This document shows positions 23,481 to 35,287 of a DNA stretch of 64,000 nt, piece by piece. Below the pieces are notes generated by a model, which was not told the DNA's origin, did not search any database, and worked only from the letters and a program-made list of their open reading frames with translations. Source of the stretch: Marisa cornuarietis (taxonomy: Eukaryota; Mollusca; Gastropoda; Architaenioglossa; Ampullariidae). Within the stretch, counting starts at the first letter, position 1. Each line of letters opens with the position of its first letter. The stretch lies in assembly GCA_004794655.1 (NCBI GenBank), contig SMMW01000511.1, positions 1,479,001-1,543,000 on the forward strand. The letters run 5' to 3'. The translations under genes were made by a program, and so were the position numbers.

Positions 23481-23565
23481 GTCCGATGTTCATTGTTCTG
23501 ATGCAGACGTTTCTGTTGCAGGCGGTGTACTGGCCGACGTTTTTGCGGTGTTTATACAATACTGA
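20441..23565 (+). CDS. Gene B: complete secreted PAN/Apple-like multi-exon protein, 323 aa
   Basis: Five coding segments join with matching phases: 20441-20807, 21412-21632, 22136-22293, 22414-22595 and 23522-23565. They total 972 nt, which is 323 codons plus stop, with no internal stop, and all introns are gt-ag. The N-terminus has a hydrophobic run LVCVAVLAISFVL (residues about 23-35), likely a signal peptide; Met14 is an alternative start giving a more usual leader. Residues about 60-100 hold a PAN/Apple-like cysteine set (C-x13-C-x3-C-x5-C-x10-CC). The rest has WTLVFRMLGG, DWFSQYRVLESPW, FRRFFI, GWLVVVD and ADVFAVFIQY blocks, with one NAS glycosylation sequon. I associate this layout with uncharacterised gastropod proteins. 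Function unknown; extracellular binding is only a guess. It is the only complete host gene in the window. Confidence 0.85.
21412..21632 (+). CDS. Gene B exon 2
   Basis: 221 nt, entered in phase 1 after cttcaaacag. Encodes YDNWTLVFRMLGG, TWTSTGLHHDHWLGSKD, LGCVSMNASKPCNT and RLLDDWPNLNVKK. Donor aag|gtgaga, phase 0. Open throughout. Same length as exon 2 of D and of pseudogene E. Confidence 0.88.
22136..22293 (+). CDS. Gene B exon 3
   Basis: 158 nt after acceptor tgacgtag. Reads VRVSLFKDSQQV, IVFNGSGSGYLDWFSQYR, VLESPWLDLL and FFSAAG. Donor ctgg|gtaagt, phase 2. The acceptor tag is mutated to tcg in gene A. Confidence 0.88.
22414..22595 (+). CDS. Gene B exon 4
   Basis: 182 nt after gtttgtttcag. 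Reads GDAGHFRRFFIHRKYKGC, HGWLVVVDGTMYPCSWEK, TPAILYSGSLGAALW. Donor agcg|gtaagc, phase 1. Two cysteines here may pair within the domain. Confidence 0.88.
23437..23479. repeat. (gt)n tract before gene B exon 5
   Basis: Perfect gt dinucleotide run of about 21 units. In the RNA this is a (UG)n tract close to the branch point region of intron 4. Confidence 0.95.
23522..23565 (+). CDS. Gene B exon 5 (terminal)
   Basis: 44 nt after acceptor ctgttgcag. Completes a Gly codon and reads GVLADVFAVFIQY then tga at 23563-23565. Preceded by a 43-bp (gt)n tract ending 42 nt before the acceptor. Confidence 0.88.
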
Positions 23566-23905
23566 CGTCATCAAATACTGCCGCGTGTCCATGGAGACAG
23601 AGAAGCAAGTCATCCACCGTCTTACAGGCAAAAAATATTTTGCATGAGTTACGTGGATACATTTTGCAATGTGACAAAGACTCAGTGAGATCTAGAGCTG
23701 GTTTCACCTCACCAATAAGGTTTACCCCTAGTGCTCAGTGTTCTTACATTAGTTATTTGTTGTTAAAAAGTAAAATTACAATCGCGCTACTACGGTATGT
23801 AAGTTATATTTTGTTATTGCATATACATTGTTTAATACAAATATTATTACTTACTTAATTATATTAGTTTTGATTTAAACTATTATCATTTGCATAATGA
23901 GAAAA

Positions 23906-23911
23906 AATAAA
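23906..23911 (+). promoter_or_regulatory. Candidate poly(A) signal of gene B
   Basis: aataaa about 340 nt past the stop codon, within flank shared with gene A, whose equivalent aataaa is at 19195-19200. Not proven. Confidence 0.35.
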
Positions 23912-24481
23912 TGACATAAACACAGACCGAAGAAAAGACCGACAGAGAAATTGTTCAAAAAATGTCATTATGATCATCATTATATGCATCATCGTCGTCA
24001 TCATGATTATTGTGGAATAAGAAATAGGACTTTCTCTAGCGCTAGTTGCTAACTCCTTCGTTTCAAATAAATCTCACCAAAACACCAGTTTACCATGTAA
24101 CACTTATGTAATGTTAATTTGTAAATTACTAAGCTAATGGCGATCAGCTTGGCAGTCGTTTTATTAAAGTAACAGCACACGACTCCCGACCAACCTGTTA
24201 ACTGAAGGCAAACTTATGTAGGCAGATGTAGAAAAATTAACGCTCATTTATTGTGTTCTGTCTAGTTGAAATAAAGCTGATAAGTTGTAAAATTATGGGA
24301 TGAACATGACGCCAATTACAATTGACTAACGTCCCTCTGACACCAGTTCTTTCACGTCTCCTCATGTCTTACAATTCACCCTCCGCATAGTGTTACACAT
24401 GGTCGATGCCTCTGGGAAATTGTTGTCTAGAAATAAAAGGGGGGATTAAAGAGATGGAGACACAAGTAGATAAAAAGTCGC

Positions 24482-24486
24482 TTGTG

Positions 24487-24530
<44 letters not shown>

Positions 24531-24570
24531 AGCGAGCGAGCGAGCGAGCGCGCGCGCGCGTGCGCTCGTG
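24482..24570. repeat. (gt)n-(gtgc)n-(gagc)n-(gc)n compound microsatellite
   Basis: Successive blocks of gt, cgtg, gagc and cg repeats. Most of it alternates purine and pyrimidine, which favours left-handed Z-DNA under supercoiling. Confidence 0.95.
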
Positions 24571-24839
24571 AAGTCCTAGATGTGTCTTCAGAAGAGTTTT
24601 AGATGTTTTTGAAGAGTTCTAGATGTATTATTGTGATTTTTAAAATCGAGCTTGTGTTCTGTCTCGCAACACATTACTGTCTTATCTTGTAACAAACACT
24701 TGTTCTGGTTTGTTTTGTTTGCAACAGAGCTCGCAGTCTTAAATTATAATTACTCATTAAGATTAATAAAGTCGATCATTTGTCGCCTCTCCTCAGCTTT
24801 TTCTGCCTCGTTCGGTATGCTATGACAACACTTAGAGTC

Positions 24840-24905
24840 CAGCGTTTCTCAACCTTTTCTCAACCTAGACGAAAAAGGTATGTCCGCGCGTCCCCCTTAG
24901 CCAAC
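24840..24905. mobile_element. Truncated hAT-like MITE (left half)
   Basis: Starts cagcgtttctcaacctttt and continues with aggtatgtccgcgcg and tcccccttagcc, matching the left half of the element at 25674-25853. Right half missing. Confidence 0.5.
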
Positions 24906-25078
24906 TAGGGGGTCTGGGGAGCCAGGTAAGTATCCCCAGCAGGGGCCAAGATCTTAATGTTGCAGACGCCTCTCGCGAAAACGGCATAAACTATAAAAGG
25001 TCCTACTTGGAAGGTGAAAAGATGTCTCCTAATTTAAGAGTTTAATTTTGTAAGCATTGGTAATAATGTCGTTTTCAC

Positions 25079-25495
25079 TTGATCAATACACAAAAATGGA
25101 TCTATAAATACAATGCAAATACAACAGATTTTTTTTGTCCCTTGACAAAGGCTTCCTTAGTTGATCGCGAACGCCGCGTTGAGGAAATCGACCCCAATAC
25201 AACAATGGAAGAACAAAGTTTGTATCTGCAAAAAGTAAAATTGCCAATGAAATATTACGAAAGAAAAGTCTGCGCTGCCAATAAATATTATTTTAGTAAT
25301 TTTATTGGACACTCGCCTTTATTAATGAGAAGGTTGAGCCTGCTTGGTGTTGCTGCTGATAACTTATTAACGTCTCCGCGATACGAACCTCCTCTCGCCA
25401 CACGCAAATTCGGAAAATGGTCAACTTTTCTTACTCAGAGACCAAGTTGCCTCTTCCTGCATGTGGGGTGTCCCTGGTCACCCTTTGATATTTGA
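25079..25495 (+). other. Unrecognised 138-codon open frame
   Basis: The product has YYERKVCAANKYYFSNF and GHSPLLMRRLSLLGVAADN segments and no domain I can name. It lies between two hAT-like termini, has no neighbouring family exon and no recognisable splice partner. It could be an internal remnant of a transposon or a chance frame. Confidence 0.2.
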
Positions 25496-25673
25496 CCGAG
25501 TCAGGTCGGCTTGCCACGTGTCACTGGTCAAGAGTTATAGCCACCCGCCTTGACCATCCATTAACAAGAGCAGTGGTAACTTGAACAGTGGACTGTTGGT
25601 GGTCCAACACAAACTTAACTAAAGGTAAAAAATACGTTTTCTACAGGGAGCCAGGCGAATGAGTCATCGAAGG

Positions 25674-25853
25674 CAGCGATTCTCAACCTCTTACTTGTGA
25701 CGCCCCCACCCCACGACGAAAATAGGTACATCCGCTCGCCCCCCTTAGCAAGCTATTTTCACTAATGCAGATATGAGATGTGAGAAACTTAAAAAAAATG
25801 ACAGCCTTCGCGCCCCCCTTGTCAGCATGTCGCGCCCCACAGGTTGAGAACCG
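25674..25853. mobile_element. hAT-like MITE, about 180 bp
   Basis: Left end cagcgattctcaacct and right end aggttgagaaccg are inverted repeats of the common hAT type (cagnggttctcaacc). The interior has tgacgcccccacc and cgcgccccacagg. An 8-bp target duplication could not be confirmed. Confidence 0.6.
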
Positions 25854-26489
25854 AGGACTTAGACCATTTACATTTAGGGGCCTGTTACTTCAACTCTGCT
25901 TCACCACCCTTTGGAAATGATATCAATAATTTCTTTTAAAAATCCTTCTTTTTTGATTCAACCCTTTTGCACTGCCCATAAACATTTTTATCTTATGTTA
26001 GAAAGCTGGAGGTAAGCTTCCTGTTCCACAATCAAAGATCAATATGGAATGTTTCCAGGACATAAGAATTGGCATCAAGCTGATTGTCGCTGCTTAAAAC
26101 ATCAGACAGCTTTTCCAGACAAAAAAAGTTTAACTATGAACTTCTCCTGTATCAGAATTCAGCATTCACGTAACACTAGAGAGATCAATGTATCTATCAA
26201 GATACCGTCTAAGAATGGAGGAAAAAGGAAAGGTCTGGAAAAGCAATAATGGTAGAGAAGGGAGGTGTCCATTGTTTCGTAAAACTGATCAAATAATTGA
26301 GTATATAGATAAATAAATAATACTCCACTAAATGACATGCTGTCGGCATTCATAACTTGAAGCACATTTGAAGGATAAGCACACTTGCTTGTGAAATACT
26401 GTGTTTACTTATCTGTAGGAGATGTTCTAACTCTAAATACCAGTCTGCATAGCCAGTCGATCTAATTATCCTCTTTTTAACCTGTTCTC

Positions 26490-27419
26490 AAGAATTCTCC
26501 AACTCTATCATCCTTAGGATCAACAATAAGTTATAGACTTTTATTTCGGGATAGTGGAGCAAGGGAGAGCATCCGAAACCACAATCATTATCATCATATC
26601 TTCCCACCACGACTCTCAGCATACGCTCAGTCCCACCCACATCAACATACCGCCTCGACCATCACCATCTGTGTGACCTAGTGAGTCAGTGGTGCAGAGA
26701 CAGAAGTGTTCGATATTCACTAACATAATCTATAAACATTGTCACTGTGTAGCTGCCATTCTAATGATTCCTGTGCTGTGGCTGCGGAAGAGTACTTTCT
26801 GTGTCCACATCCTCTTCAGCCTGAGAACGGAACCCACTCATTAGGTGTAGACAAAGCAGACCCCTTGCGTTGCTTCCGGTTTCAGTCAGGAGCTAATATC
26901 CTGCACTACCCTGAAGGCAGTGTGATTCCTACACTGTGGTTAAGGGATGCACTCTCAGAAAAAATGTGAACGATCTTCGAGCTTTTTAGTTCTTACTTTA
27001 ATAATAATAATAATAGTGAAGATTTTTATAGCGCATATTCACACTCATAGAGAGCATGCTCTTAGCGCTTAAAACGAGGAAGAGACGTGGACTAAGTAGA
27101 CACAGAACAAAGGGGACGAAAGAAAACGACAGTACTGACGAAACAGAAAACATTAAAAGGCATCAAGTAACAGGAACAGAAAAATATAGTGATTCTGCGA
27201 GAAAGATGGGTAAAGTAGCAAGAGGGAAGGGGGCGGGGTTAAGAAGGACGAGCATTGTGCGGACTGTGTTAGGAGTAATGCTCAAGGAAGAGGTGCGTTT
27301 TCAGTGCAGATACTTTCACACTTTTAGCCATTAAAAGGCAAGTTGAATGAGCGGAAATTTGCTGTAAACTGGCCAAAGGATTTGACAACCTATCAGCAAC
27401 AAACTAATTCCATCCACAG
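26490..27419 (+). promoter_or_regulatory. Conserved upstream block of gene C, interrupted
   Basis: Same shared motifs as in A, B and D (gatattcactaacataatc, gtgctgtggctgcgg, ttgtccacatcctcttcagc). Split by a LINE tail at 27001-27306 just upstream of the acceptor ccatccacag. The insertion may have separated promoter from exon 1. Confidence 0.4.
27001..27306 (-). mobile_element. LINE 3' end, 5'-truncated, with (att)n tail
   Basis: On the minus strand it runs from an ORF-end-like actgaaaacgcacctcttcc through a 3' UTR and ends in att triplets (aataataataata on the + strand near 27001). Flanking tactttaa and tactttca may be the target duplication. Same family as the copies at 11913, 19000, 49374 and 51268. 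Confidence 0.65.
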
Positions 27420-29599
27420 ATTGATTTTCCGACTAAGATCATTGAGGACAAAGTGATCATCACGTGGTGGGAGATCTCATCTTCCCCATCATCAAGTCCT
27501 TTTCCCTGGGTAGAGTTCTACTGGTGTGTGTTACTGTCGTTGGAATTTCCTCTGTTTTACAAGGAGGTAAAATTGACAGAGTAACGGCGAGGTGTTCCAG
27601 AACTTTCCAGGAATCGAGCTTCAGGCCCCTTGCACCGTCACTCATCCGGTGGTGAGCTCAGCATCAGGCTGTACAATGAGGTGCAAGTCGTTCCCATCAT
27701 GCCGAGTGGCCTCGTACAACAAGGTAACAGCCAGGTGCGACTTACCTGGAGAACGAGAACAGCACCTACATCCAGCCTGTCACAGGTAATCAGTGTTAAT
27801 TCTTTTGATTTTATTTTTCTTTCCACAAATAGTTCTACCGATCAAGCGATTTTGTTGTTTTGAGACATTTTGAGACATGAAGAGACATTTTGGGCTAGAT
27901 TATTATCTTGAATATTGATGTTTTGTAAACGATGTGTGTATAAAACGTATGATTTACATTGTTACACGGGTAAAAAGTATGTTTGCATGACATAAACAAT
28001 AGGGTGGCAGTAGCGACATTTTTATGTCTTTCATTCTTTAGCTGTATAATTCTATAGGTATAGAATGCACTCCGTAATTATAAAATGAAATCTATAAGTA
28101 GAGAGGAAATAATTCGGTAAAACTGAAACATTACATTTAAATTATTCTTAAAAGTTGCTGTGTAATTCTTGTTTAAAATATAATTCAGTTCTATTTATAG
28201 AATGCATTCTAGCTATAAAATTTAATTCTATAATTAGAAAATGCATTCTATATTTATAGAATGAGTTTTGTACTTATAGAATCGAGGTGCATACGCATCG
28301 AGGTTCTAAGCTTTTTTTTTTTTAATAAAACCTTTTATTGTTCATAAATTCTGATCATCATTATCATCATCGTCAACATCGTCAAATAACTACATTGCAA
28401 CATTAAACCATACATGTACAATGTCATTCAACCACGTGCGTAAATTAAAGCATCCCCCAACCCACTTCAAAAGAAAAAGTCTTGCAAGTCTTTTCACAGG
28501 GCGCAAATATCACCTAATTTCACCTAATTTCTTCCTTCCCCCAAACACTCACATATGTACATGAACTCACATATAACCCACACTTAAAATGAGGAACTGA
28601 CAAAAACAAATAGGACCCTGGGAGAAATCTGTGCCACAGGGACAAAGCAGCCTGGCACAAAGTTCACAGACAAACGTACTGCAAAACAGACTGCAAGGCA
28701 GCTTTTCCTCTTGACAACATGAGCAGAAAAAAAGTTACATAAAGAGGAGATGATCATCCCACTGTATTTTGACATGCAGGCACAAGAGGCAAAGGATTTA
28801 CAAGAATGGCCAACAGTAAGAGTAATCTTCATACAACTGATTATTAAGCAATGGCAGCATTAAGTCCAAGCTAATCTTAAGTGTTTTCCCTCATTTCTTT
28901 CTTTTTTCCATGCTTGATGTATGTTTACAAATAAGGCAATATGATGGAGATGACGATAATGATACTATAAAGACTTACATAGAAGGTAATGATCTTAACT
29001 TATCATATTGTACATGTGTTTCAGAGAGTAAATAACGGATACTAAATTAGTAAAGCATTCAATAGTATTACACATTATGCACATTAAAACATAGAATCAT
29101 CAAGTGTTGATCACATTACCAAAAACAAATGCAAAACAAAAACAAACAAACAAACAGAAGCACAAAATAAACAGAAATAAAAGAGATAACAAGAGGAGGG
29201 GGAAGAGGAATGTGGAGAAGGACTAGCAGGCGCCTCATTAGTTCACAAATTAAATGCATTCTCACTCTTTTTTAAAAAAATTATTCGCATTGGATGTAGA
29301 GAAAGTAGGTACTGTTCAGAAGTTTAGGCATGCACATGCAAAAAAAAAAAAAAAAAAATTCAATGTGTGACGAGGAGTTGCTTGTATGGTATCCATTTTT
29401 GCAAGAAACGTTCTGGCTGACTATTTATTGTGTAGTAATATTTTTCTATGTGGTATCATTTTTTTTAGTTCCATTACAAATGAATTCACACTTAGCTGGA
29501 TACTGAAACATTTGCACCGGTAAATATAAAACTTTGCCATAATTAAAATAAGACTGAATATCTTATCTATCATAATTTCATTTTGAGCTCCAAATATTA

Positions 29600-32500
29600 T
29601 TAACTGTTTTTTACTTCTATCTGTTCACAATGCGTACATTTTTCTTTTAACTTGGTAAAGAGATCCTTCCAAAAGTTTTTAACAATAATACAATCAAATA
29701 ACAAGTGTTCTATCGATTCTTTTGACTGAGTGCAGAAGGAGCAAAGATCTGAATCTCTTAGTTTTATTTGATATAATAGTGTGTTTGTAGCTAAAACACG
29801 ATGCAGAATACGATACTGAAACCATTGAAGTTTTGTATCCATTGTAACAGTAAAAGGGTGAGCAAATATTTGTCCCCACTGTAGGTCTGGAAAATCTTTT
29901 CTCCATTTTCTAATACATGTAGGAGGCATCTGTGGACATAACAGTTTACTGTATATACCTTTTGTGCCTTTTTGTGCTTGATTATGGCTAACAGTGGTGC
30001 ATAGCATGTAGTATTTCTGTCTGTTTCCATAAATGGCCAATTTTTCCTTTATATTTGACAATGGCCATGATTCTACTATAGTAATCTGAAAAATTTACAT
30101 TTTTGCCATATATTTGTTGGAATGCTTCAAATTTTATAGGTGTTCCATTATTATCAAGTAAATCCCCAATTTTTATAATATTATAATTTAACCATTTTTC
30201 TACTGTTTTTAGTGTATCATTTTTGGACAGAAAAGTATTAAAAAATAGCGGCTCGTGCAGAAATTCTGTGATTGACAGGGGGGTAAATCTAATGTAAAAG
30301 TCTGAATAAATAGTGAATACATCTTTCCAAAACACATTTGTTTCAGTAATACTTTCCAGAAAATATCCTCCAAACTGTTGAAAAATTGAGATCTGTCGAT
30401 GAATTGAATTCAAAAGGCACTTCCATCCTGCATTTGATGTACAAATCTTCCTTATCCATGTCAACTTGAGTGCACTAATGAAAAGCATTGACATCCACTA
30501 CCTTCAATCCCCCTTCTGAATATTTCCTGATAACAGTGGTTTTTTTAATTTTGTGAATTTTTTCTTCCAAATGAATTCAAAGGCTGACTGACTAATTTTG
30601 TTAAAAATATTCTTACCAGGACAAGGAAGAGTAATAAATAGATAGGTAAATAAAGACAGTATAAGGGATTTGAAAACAACATTTCCCCCTATTGGTGTGA
30701 GATCTTTTGCCTTCCATTCCGTCATAAGCCTGTGCATTTTAGTAAAATTCTTTTTGTAATTAATGTTTATAACAGCTTCAAGGTCTAGGGAAAAGGTAAT
30801 ACCAAGAACTGTAAATGTTTCGGGATTCCACTGAATTTTTAAATGAGTCATATAGCGTATCAAGCAGCCTCGATTAATACCAATCCAAACAGCAGCAGTT
30901 TTATCAAAGTTAATATTGAGACCTGAAAACCGAGCAAACTTCTCTAATTCACAAACAGTTGCTTCAAAAGATTCTTTAGATCCATCAAGAAACAATGACA
31001 TGTCATCCGCAAATTGCGACACTAAGAATGATTTGTTTCCCACAACTATACCTTTAATATCAGCATTATCTCTTAGTAAAATGGAGAGGATTTCCGCATA
31101 TATGAGGAAGATATATGGCGAAAGAGGGTCTCCCTGTCTACAGCCTCGTTCTATACGAAAACGTCGAGAGACACAACCATTTACAATAAGGCAAGATTCT
31201 GTATCTTTATAAAATATATTTACCCATCGCAAAAGGTCTGGTCCAAAATTAAACAATCTAAGGGCTTTCTGGATAAATGAGTGTGCAACCGAATCAAAAG
31301 CTTTCTCGAAGTCCACTAGCAGTAGCAAACCTGGCTTCTGCTGTAACTGAGTATAGTATAATATATCGTATACTAGTCTAATATTATCTGCAGTCGATCT
31401 TCCTTGAAACCTCTCTGATCCTCATGAGTAATAGATGGTATAACCCGTTTTATTCTCTGAGCTATACAAGCTGAGGCAATTTTATATGACACATTTAATA
31501 GAGAGATTGGGCTCCAATTTTTTAACAGATGTTTGGGTTTGTCTCCTTTTGGTATTAGTGTTATAACTCCTTGTCTCTGTGTTACCGATAAACTGCCCAT
31601 TTTAAACCCCTCATTTAATGATTTTATTAGAAATATTCCTAAATCTTTCCAAAAAAATTTGAAGAACTCTACTGGGAAACCATCATTTCCAGGGCTTTTA
31701 TCATTCTTCATTTCTTGAAGAGCTCTGCCTGCTTCTTTTTCTGTTATTAAACCTTCTAAGTCATTCTTTTCATCTTCAGTTAGCATTGGGAAGTTGTTAT
31801 ATTCCAGATGGTTTGGTTCAAACTCTAATAATTCAGACTCCTTACTTCTGTACAATTCTCTATAATATGCTTCGCATTCTTCTGTAATTAATTCTTGATC
31901 ACAGAGAATTTCCCCATTTTCCTTCTCTATTGTCTTCATTAATTTACTTACAAAATGTCTTTTCTCTAAATTGCAAAAATATTTAGAATTTTTTTCTCCT
32001 TCGAAAATCCATTTGGCCTTTAATCGTATCCTCAAGCCTTCAACTCTATGTTCCCTAATATTCTGAAGTTCATTTTGCAGTGCTGCAAGATGTAATGTGG
32101 AGTCTTCAGTCATGTTTTCTTCTATGTTACTTATTTGTTGCTTTAGCTCTTTCTCTCTTGTAATCTGCTTTTCTTTTTGCCAGATGCATAGGCTATACTG
32201 GCACCCCTTATCTGTAAAAAAATCATTTCAAAAAATAGTTGATCACTTATTTGGAGCTGAAGATCAGAAGGGGAAATGGAGTCAAGTGATTCACGGCAAT
32301 ATGGTAAAGCTGCATATTGTTCTTTAGTCTCGCTAATAACCCTCTTGACTAATTGTATGTACTCTTCATCTTTAAGAAGGGATTTATTAAGCTTCCAGTA
32401 TGTCTTACATTTTTCATGATTTCTTCCTAGCTGAAGTGATATCGTTATAGGGGAATGGTCGGATCTATAGGATGGTTCTATCTTTGCTGAAGTAACTTCC

Positions 32501-33130
32501 CCAGTTAATGTTTCTGATATGAGAAAGAAGTCTAACCTAGCCTGTTGCAGTGGGTGTCTCTTCCGCCAAGTAAACCCTTTAGTCTCAGAATGCATCTCTC
32601 TCCAAATATCCACTAGATTAAACTCTTCAATAATATTTTTTACTATTTTCCTCGAATTGGGATTATTTATTCTTTTATAGTTGTAATAATCAAGAGATGG
32701 GTTTAACACCAGGTTCCAATCACCAGTCATGACGACATAAACGTTTTCTGGATTATGCAGCTTCTCTTTAAATTCGCCGTAAAAAGCTGGGCTATCATTA
32801 TTTGGGCCATGAAGGTTAACTAGCAGATACTCAGAGTCATCGTTGCACACTTTTAAAATCATAAAGTTTCCAGCTGGATCATTGTATAGATCTTTGTATT
32901 TGTATTCAAAGTTATTATTGAATAATATTGCCAGACCTTTAGCGTTTGAACTGTGAGAATTACAGTAGACATCATATCCTCATTTTGCTTTGACAATGTG
33001 TTCTATTTTTGGGGTAAAATGGGTTTCTTGTATACAGTATACGTTGTATTTTTTTTTCTTTGAGGTAATGGAGAATGTCATCTCTTTTGTTCGGGTCTCC
33101 CAAGCCTCGACAGTTCATAGAACATATAGT
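29600..33130 (-). pseudogene. Tx1-like LINE ORF2 (endonuclease-RT), frameshifted
   Basis: Starts near 33130 with LTICSMNCRGLGDPNKRDD, then a frameshift in an A run (about 33045-33055) and a stop near 32980. The endonuclease continues with NLHGPNND, MTGDWNLVLNP, QARLDFFLISETL and YRSDHSPITI (32862-32430). RT: KSPGNDGFPVEFFKFFW, TLIPKGDKPK, LLVDFEKAFDSVAH, QGDPLSPYIFLIYAEI and QFADDMSLFLDGS (catalytic pair intact, about 31020-30980), then FDKTAAVWIG. The C-terminus has TKLQWFQYRILHRVLATN and a CSFC...HLLFDC knuckle. At least four frame breaks. Confidence 0.85.
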
Positions 33131-33154
33131 TAATTTATCCTTTATTTTTTAATT

Positions 33155-34087
33155 AAAAAAAAAAAAAGGTGCACGATACAAATTCAAAAATATTCACTTT
33201 TCTACCAGGGCAGCGATCTGGGCAGTTTTTTAAGTAAGGGGACCTGCCCAAAGAGACGTAACTAAACTGTTTCCTCATCCAAAAGTAAAGGAAAATAACA
33301 AAGTACAGAGAAACAACACGTAACAGCAAAGAGGGCTGGCACGGTGGCGCAGCAAGGCCACAGCACTTTGCCATGAGCGGTTTTCACAAATGTGTTGATG
33401 TCGATGATGCATATTATTACAGAACGGGATGACGTAAATGTGTGTCTGCGATCGCGTCGGTGAGCTTTCAGTTGTGTATAGGCGTAATCTTTATTTACGG
33501 CTGCGTATTTTTTCTTTATGTTGATGCGAAAACATGGAGGAAAAAAAAAACTTTAAAAAGTAGTCACAAAAGGGTTCAAATAAATATTTTATTGTGTCAA
33601 TGCCGTTCACTTTTTTGCTTTAAATAAAAATAAAATGCTAAATAAAATAATAAATATAAAGGGTCCATATATATATATATATATTTTAAGAAAAGGGGGG
33701 GTACACGTGGGTCCGGTAACCCATCCTTGGCTCTACATATTTCCAACTAGTTTCTTCACTCCCCTTATTAAAGTTTTTATATATAGGCTGGGGGAAAAAA
33801 ACCAACAAAACGAAAAATTTATGTGCCTTAGATGTTGATAGGCATGAAAAGAGTATATAAGCTTCGGAAAAGAAAGGTTACTTACTAGTTTGGAGAGTAA
33901 ATCGAATATGTCCATCAGTCCATGAATTTTCAGTTTCTACAAGCCGAATATCTACACAAATAAGTTGTCTTGCAGACTACAAGTCAGCGTTGTACTGCCA
34001 GAGATCTAAATAAAGCTGACCACCACAGATACTTTAAGAATACGATTTTGTCCAAGAACACACTGATTTTCGGCATTTGTGTCACAT
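33155..34087. other. Inter-ORF region of the Tx1-like LINE
   Basis: About 0.9 kb with no frame, longer than I would expect between ORF1 and ORF2. It includes an A run at about 33154-33168, a (ta)n run at about 33668-33683 and a SINE-head-like ggctggcacggtggcgcagc at 33333-33352. An inserted short element is possible. Confidence 0.4.
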
Positions 34088-35287
34088 TTACACAGATGAG
34101 TTTTCCAATGTTTTGCTTATGTTTTTCATATCAGTGTTGCTGGCATCACTTACAGGTGGGTGTTGTTCCTTGCTAGCGTCATGCTGATGAAGGACCATAG
34201 CTGTCTCTAGCACAGGCTTCGGCGCCTGTACCCAGGTAGTTGAAGGGGTCGAATAGGTCGTAGGGGAGAAGTGGGAGCGTGATGGTGAGGCCCCCGTCCT
34301 CCGTCCCGACCTCTGGTGGTGTTGCCTTCGGTTTTGCTGTCGTCGCTGTTCCCCCTGACGATGTCGCTGTTGCTTATTTTGGTCCCAGCTCTGTCGCTGC
34401 TGCTGTCGATCCTCACTTGTTATTCGTACCAGTTTCTTCTCGATGGGGTCTGTGTCCCCGTTTTTGACCTCCATTATTGTCAAGTCTAGTAGTTTCACGA
34501 ACAACCGACCTCCTGCCGCCGACCAAGCATCCAACACTCCTTCGTGTTGCCTCAGACGATTTAGTCTTTGTAAATTTAAGTTAGTCAGGTCATCTGTGAT
34601 GACAATGTTTGAGCCCTTAAGTCGATTTCGTGCTTTGATAACCTTGTCTCTGTCCTTGCGCGACACAAATTTTATAATCACTGGTCGAGGTTTGTTCGTC
34701 GTCACTTCCTACTCGGTGAAGTGTCGAAATTTTGGCACTATCAATGTCTGTCAAACCAAGCACATGCTGAATCGTATACAGTACCTTTTTTCACAGTCCG
34801 CAGGTGTTTCTTCTTTTGTGTCCCCCTGTATCCCGAACACACGCACAGATTCACGTCGTGAGTACTGTTCCAGCACGTTGATTTGTTCTTTCTGTTCTGC
34901 ACATTGTATTTTCAAACTATGAGACTCTTCTTCCAAGCATATAACTTGTTTTTGCGCTTGTTCTAAGAGTTTTTTTAGTTGATCATTTTCTGTTCTTAAT
35001 TCAAACAGAGTGCTTGTAAGGATTTCTATTTTATTATCAATTTGTTCCGCTATTGAACATCTGCTGTTCTCTATCAGCTGTTTCATTGAATCGGTCGCTT
35101 TTTGTAAGGCCTCAAGTCTTTCTACAATAGCAGCATTGTCACCTTGTTTGACGAGAAAGGCCTGCGTGAGCAGCGTTTGTTGCCTGTCTCTAGACTGGGA
35201 TGGCCTACCTGTTTTGGTACTGCTATCCGATTTCTCACGAATGCGGCCTATCCTCCCTTCTCCGTCTATTGTTTTGGAGTTTTCCAT
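34088..35287 (-). pseudogene. Tx1-like LINE ORF1 (coiled coil, RNA-binding type), frameshifted
   Basis: The first part (35287-34751) starts MENSKTIDGEG and has long heptad-like stretches (KATDSMKQLIENSRCSIAEQ, ELRTENDQLKKLLEQAQKQ) typical of the trimerising coiled coil of L1-like ORF1 proteins, then YSRRESVRVFGIQG, the start of an RRM-like domain. A frameshift near 34770-34790 separates it from the second part (34705-34088), which has VIIKFVSRKDRDKVIKARN and WSAAGGRLFVKL. This ends in an unusual Gln/Arg-rich tail (QRRQQNRRQHHQRSGRR) that could bind nucleic acid. Confidence 0.75.

Noticed and set aside
23365..23647. Open frames across the (gt)n tract before gene B exon 5
   Set aside because: Poly-Cys-Val or His-Thr readings of a dinucleotide repeat. 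The real coding part is only the 44-nt exon 5.
33333..33352. tRNA gene candidate at ggctggcacggtggcgcagc
   Set aside because: Only a box A-like head is visible; no cloverleaf or box B-type ggttcgaatcc follows. Treated as a possible SINE fragment.
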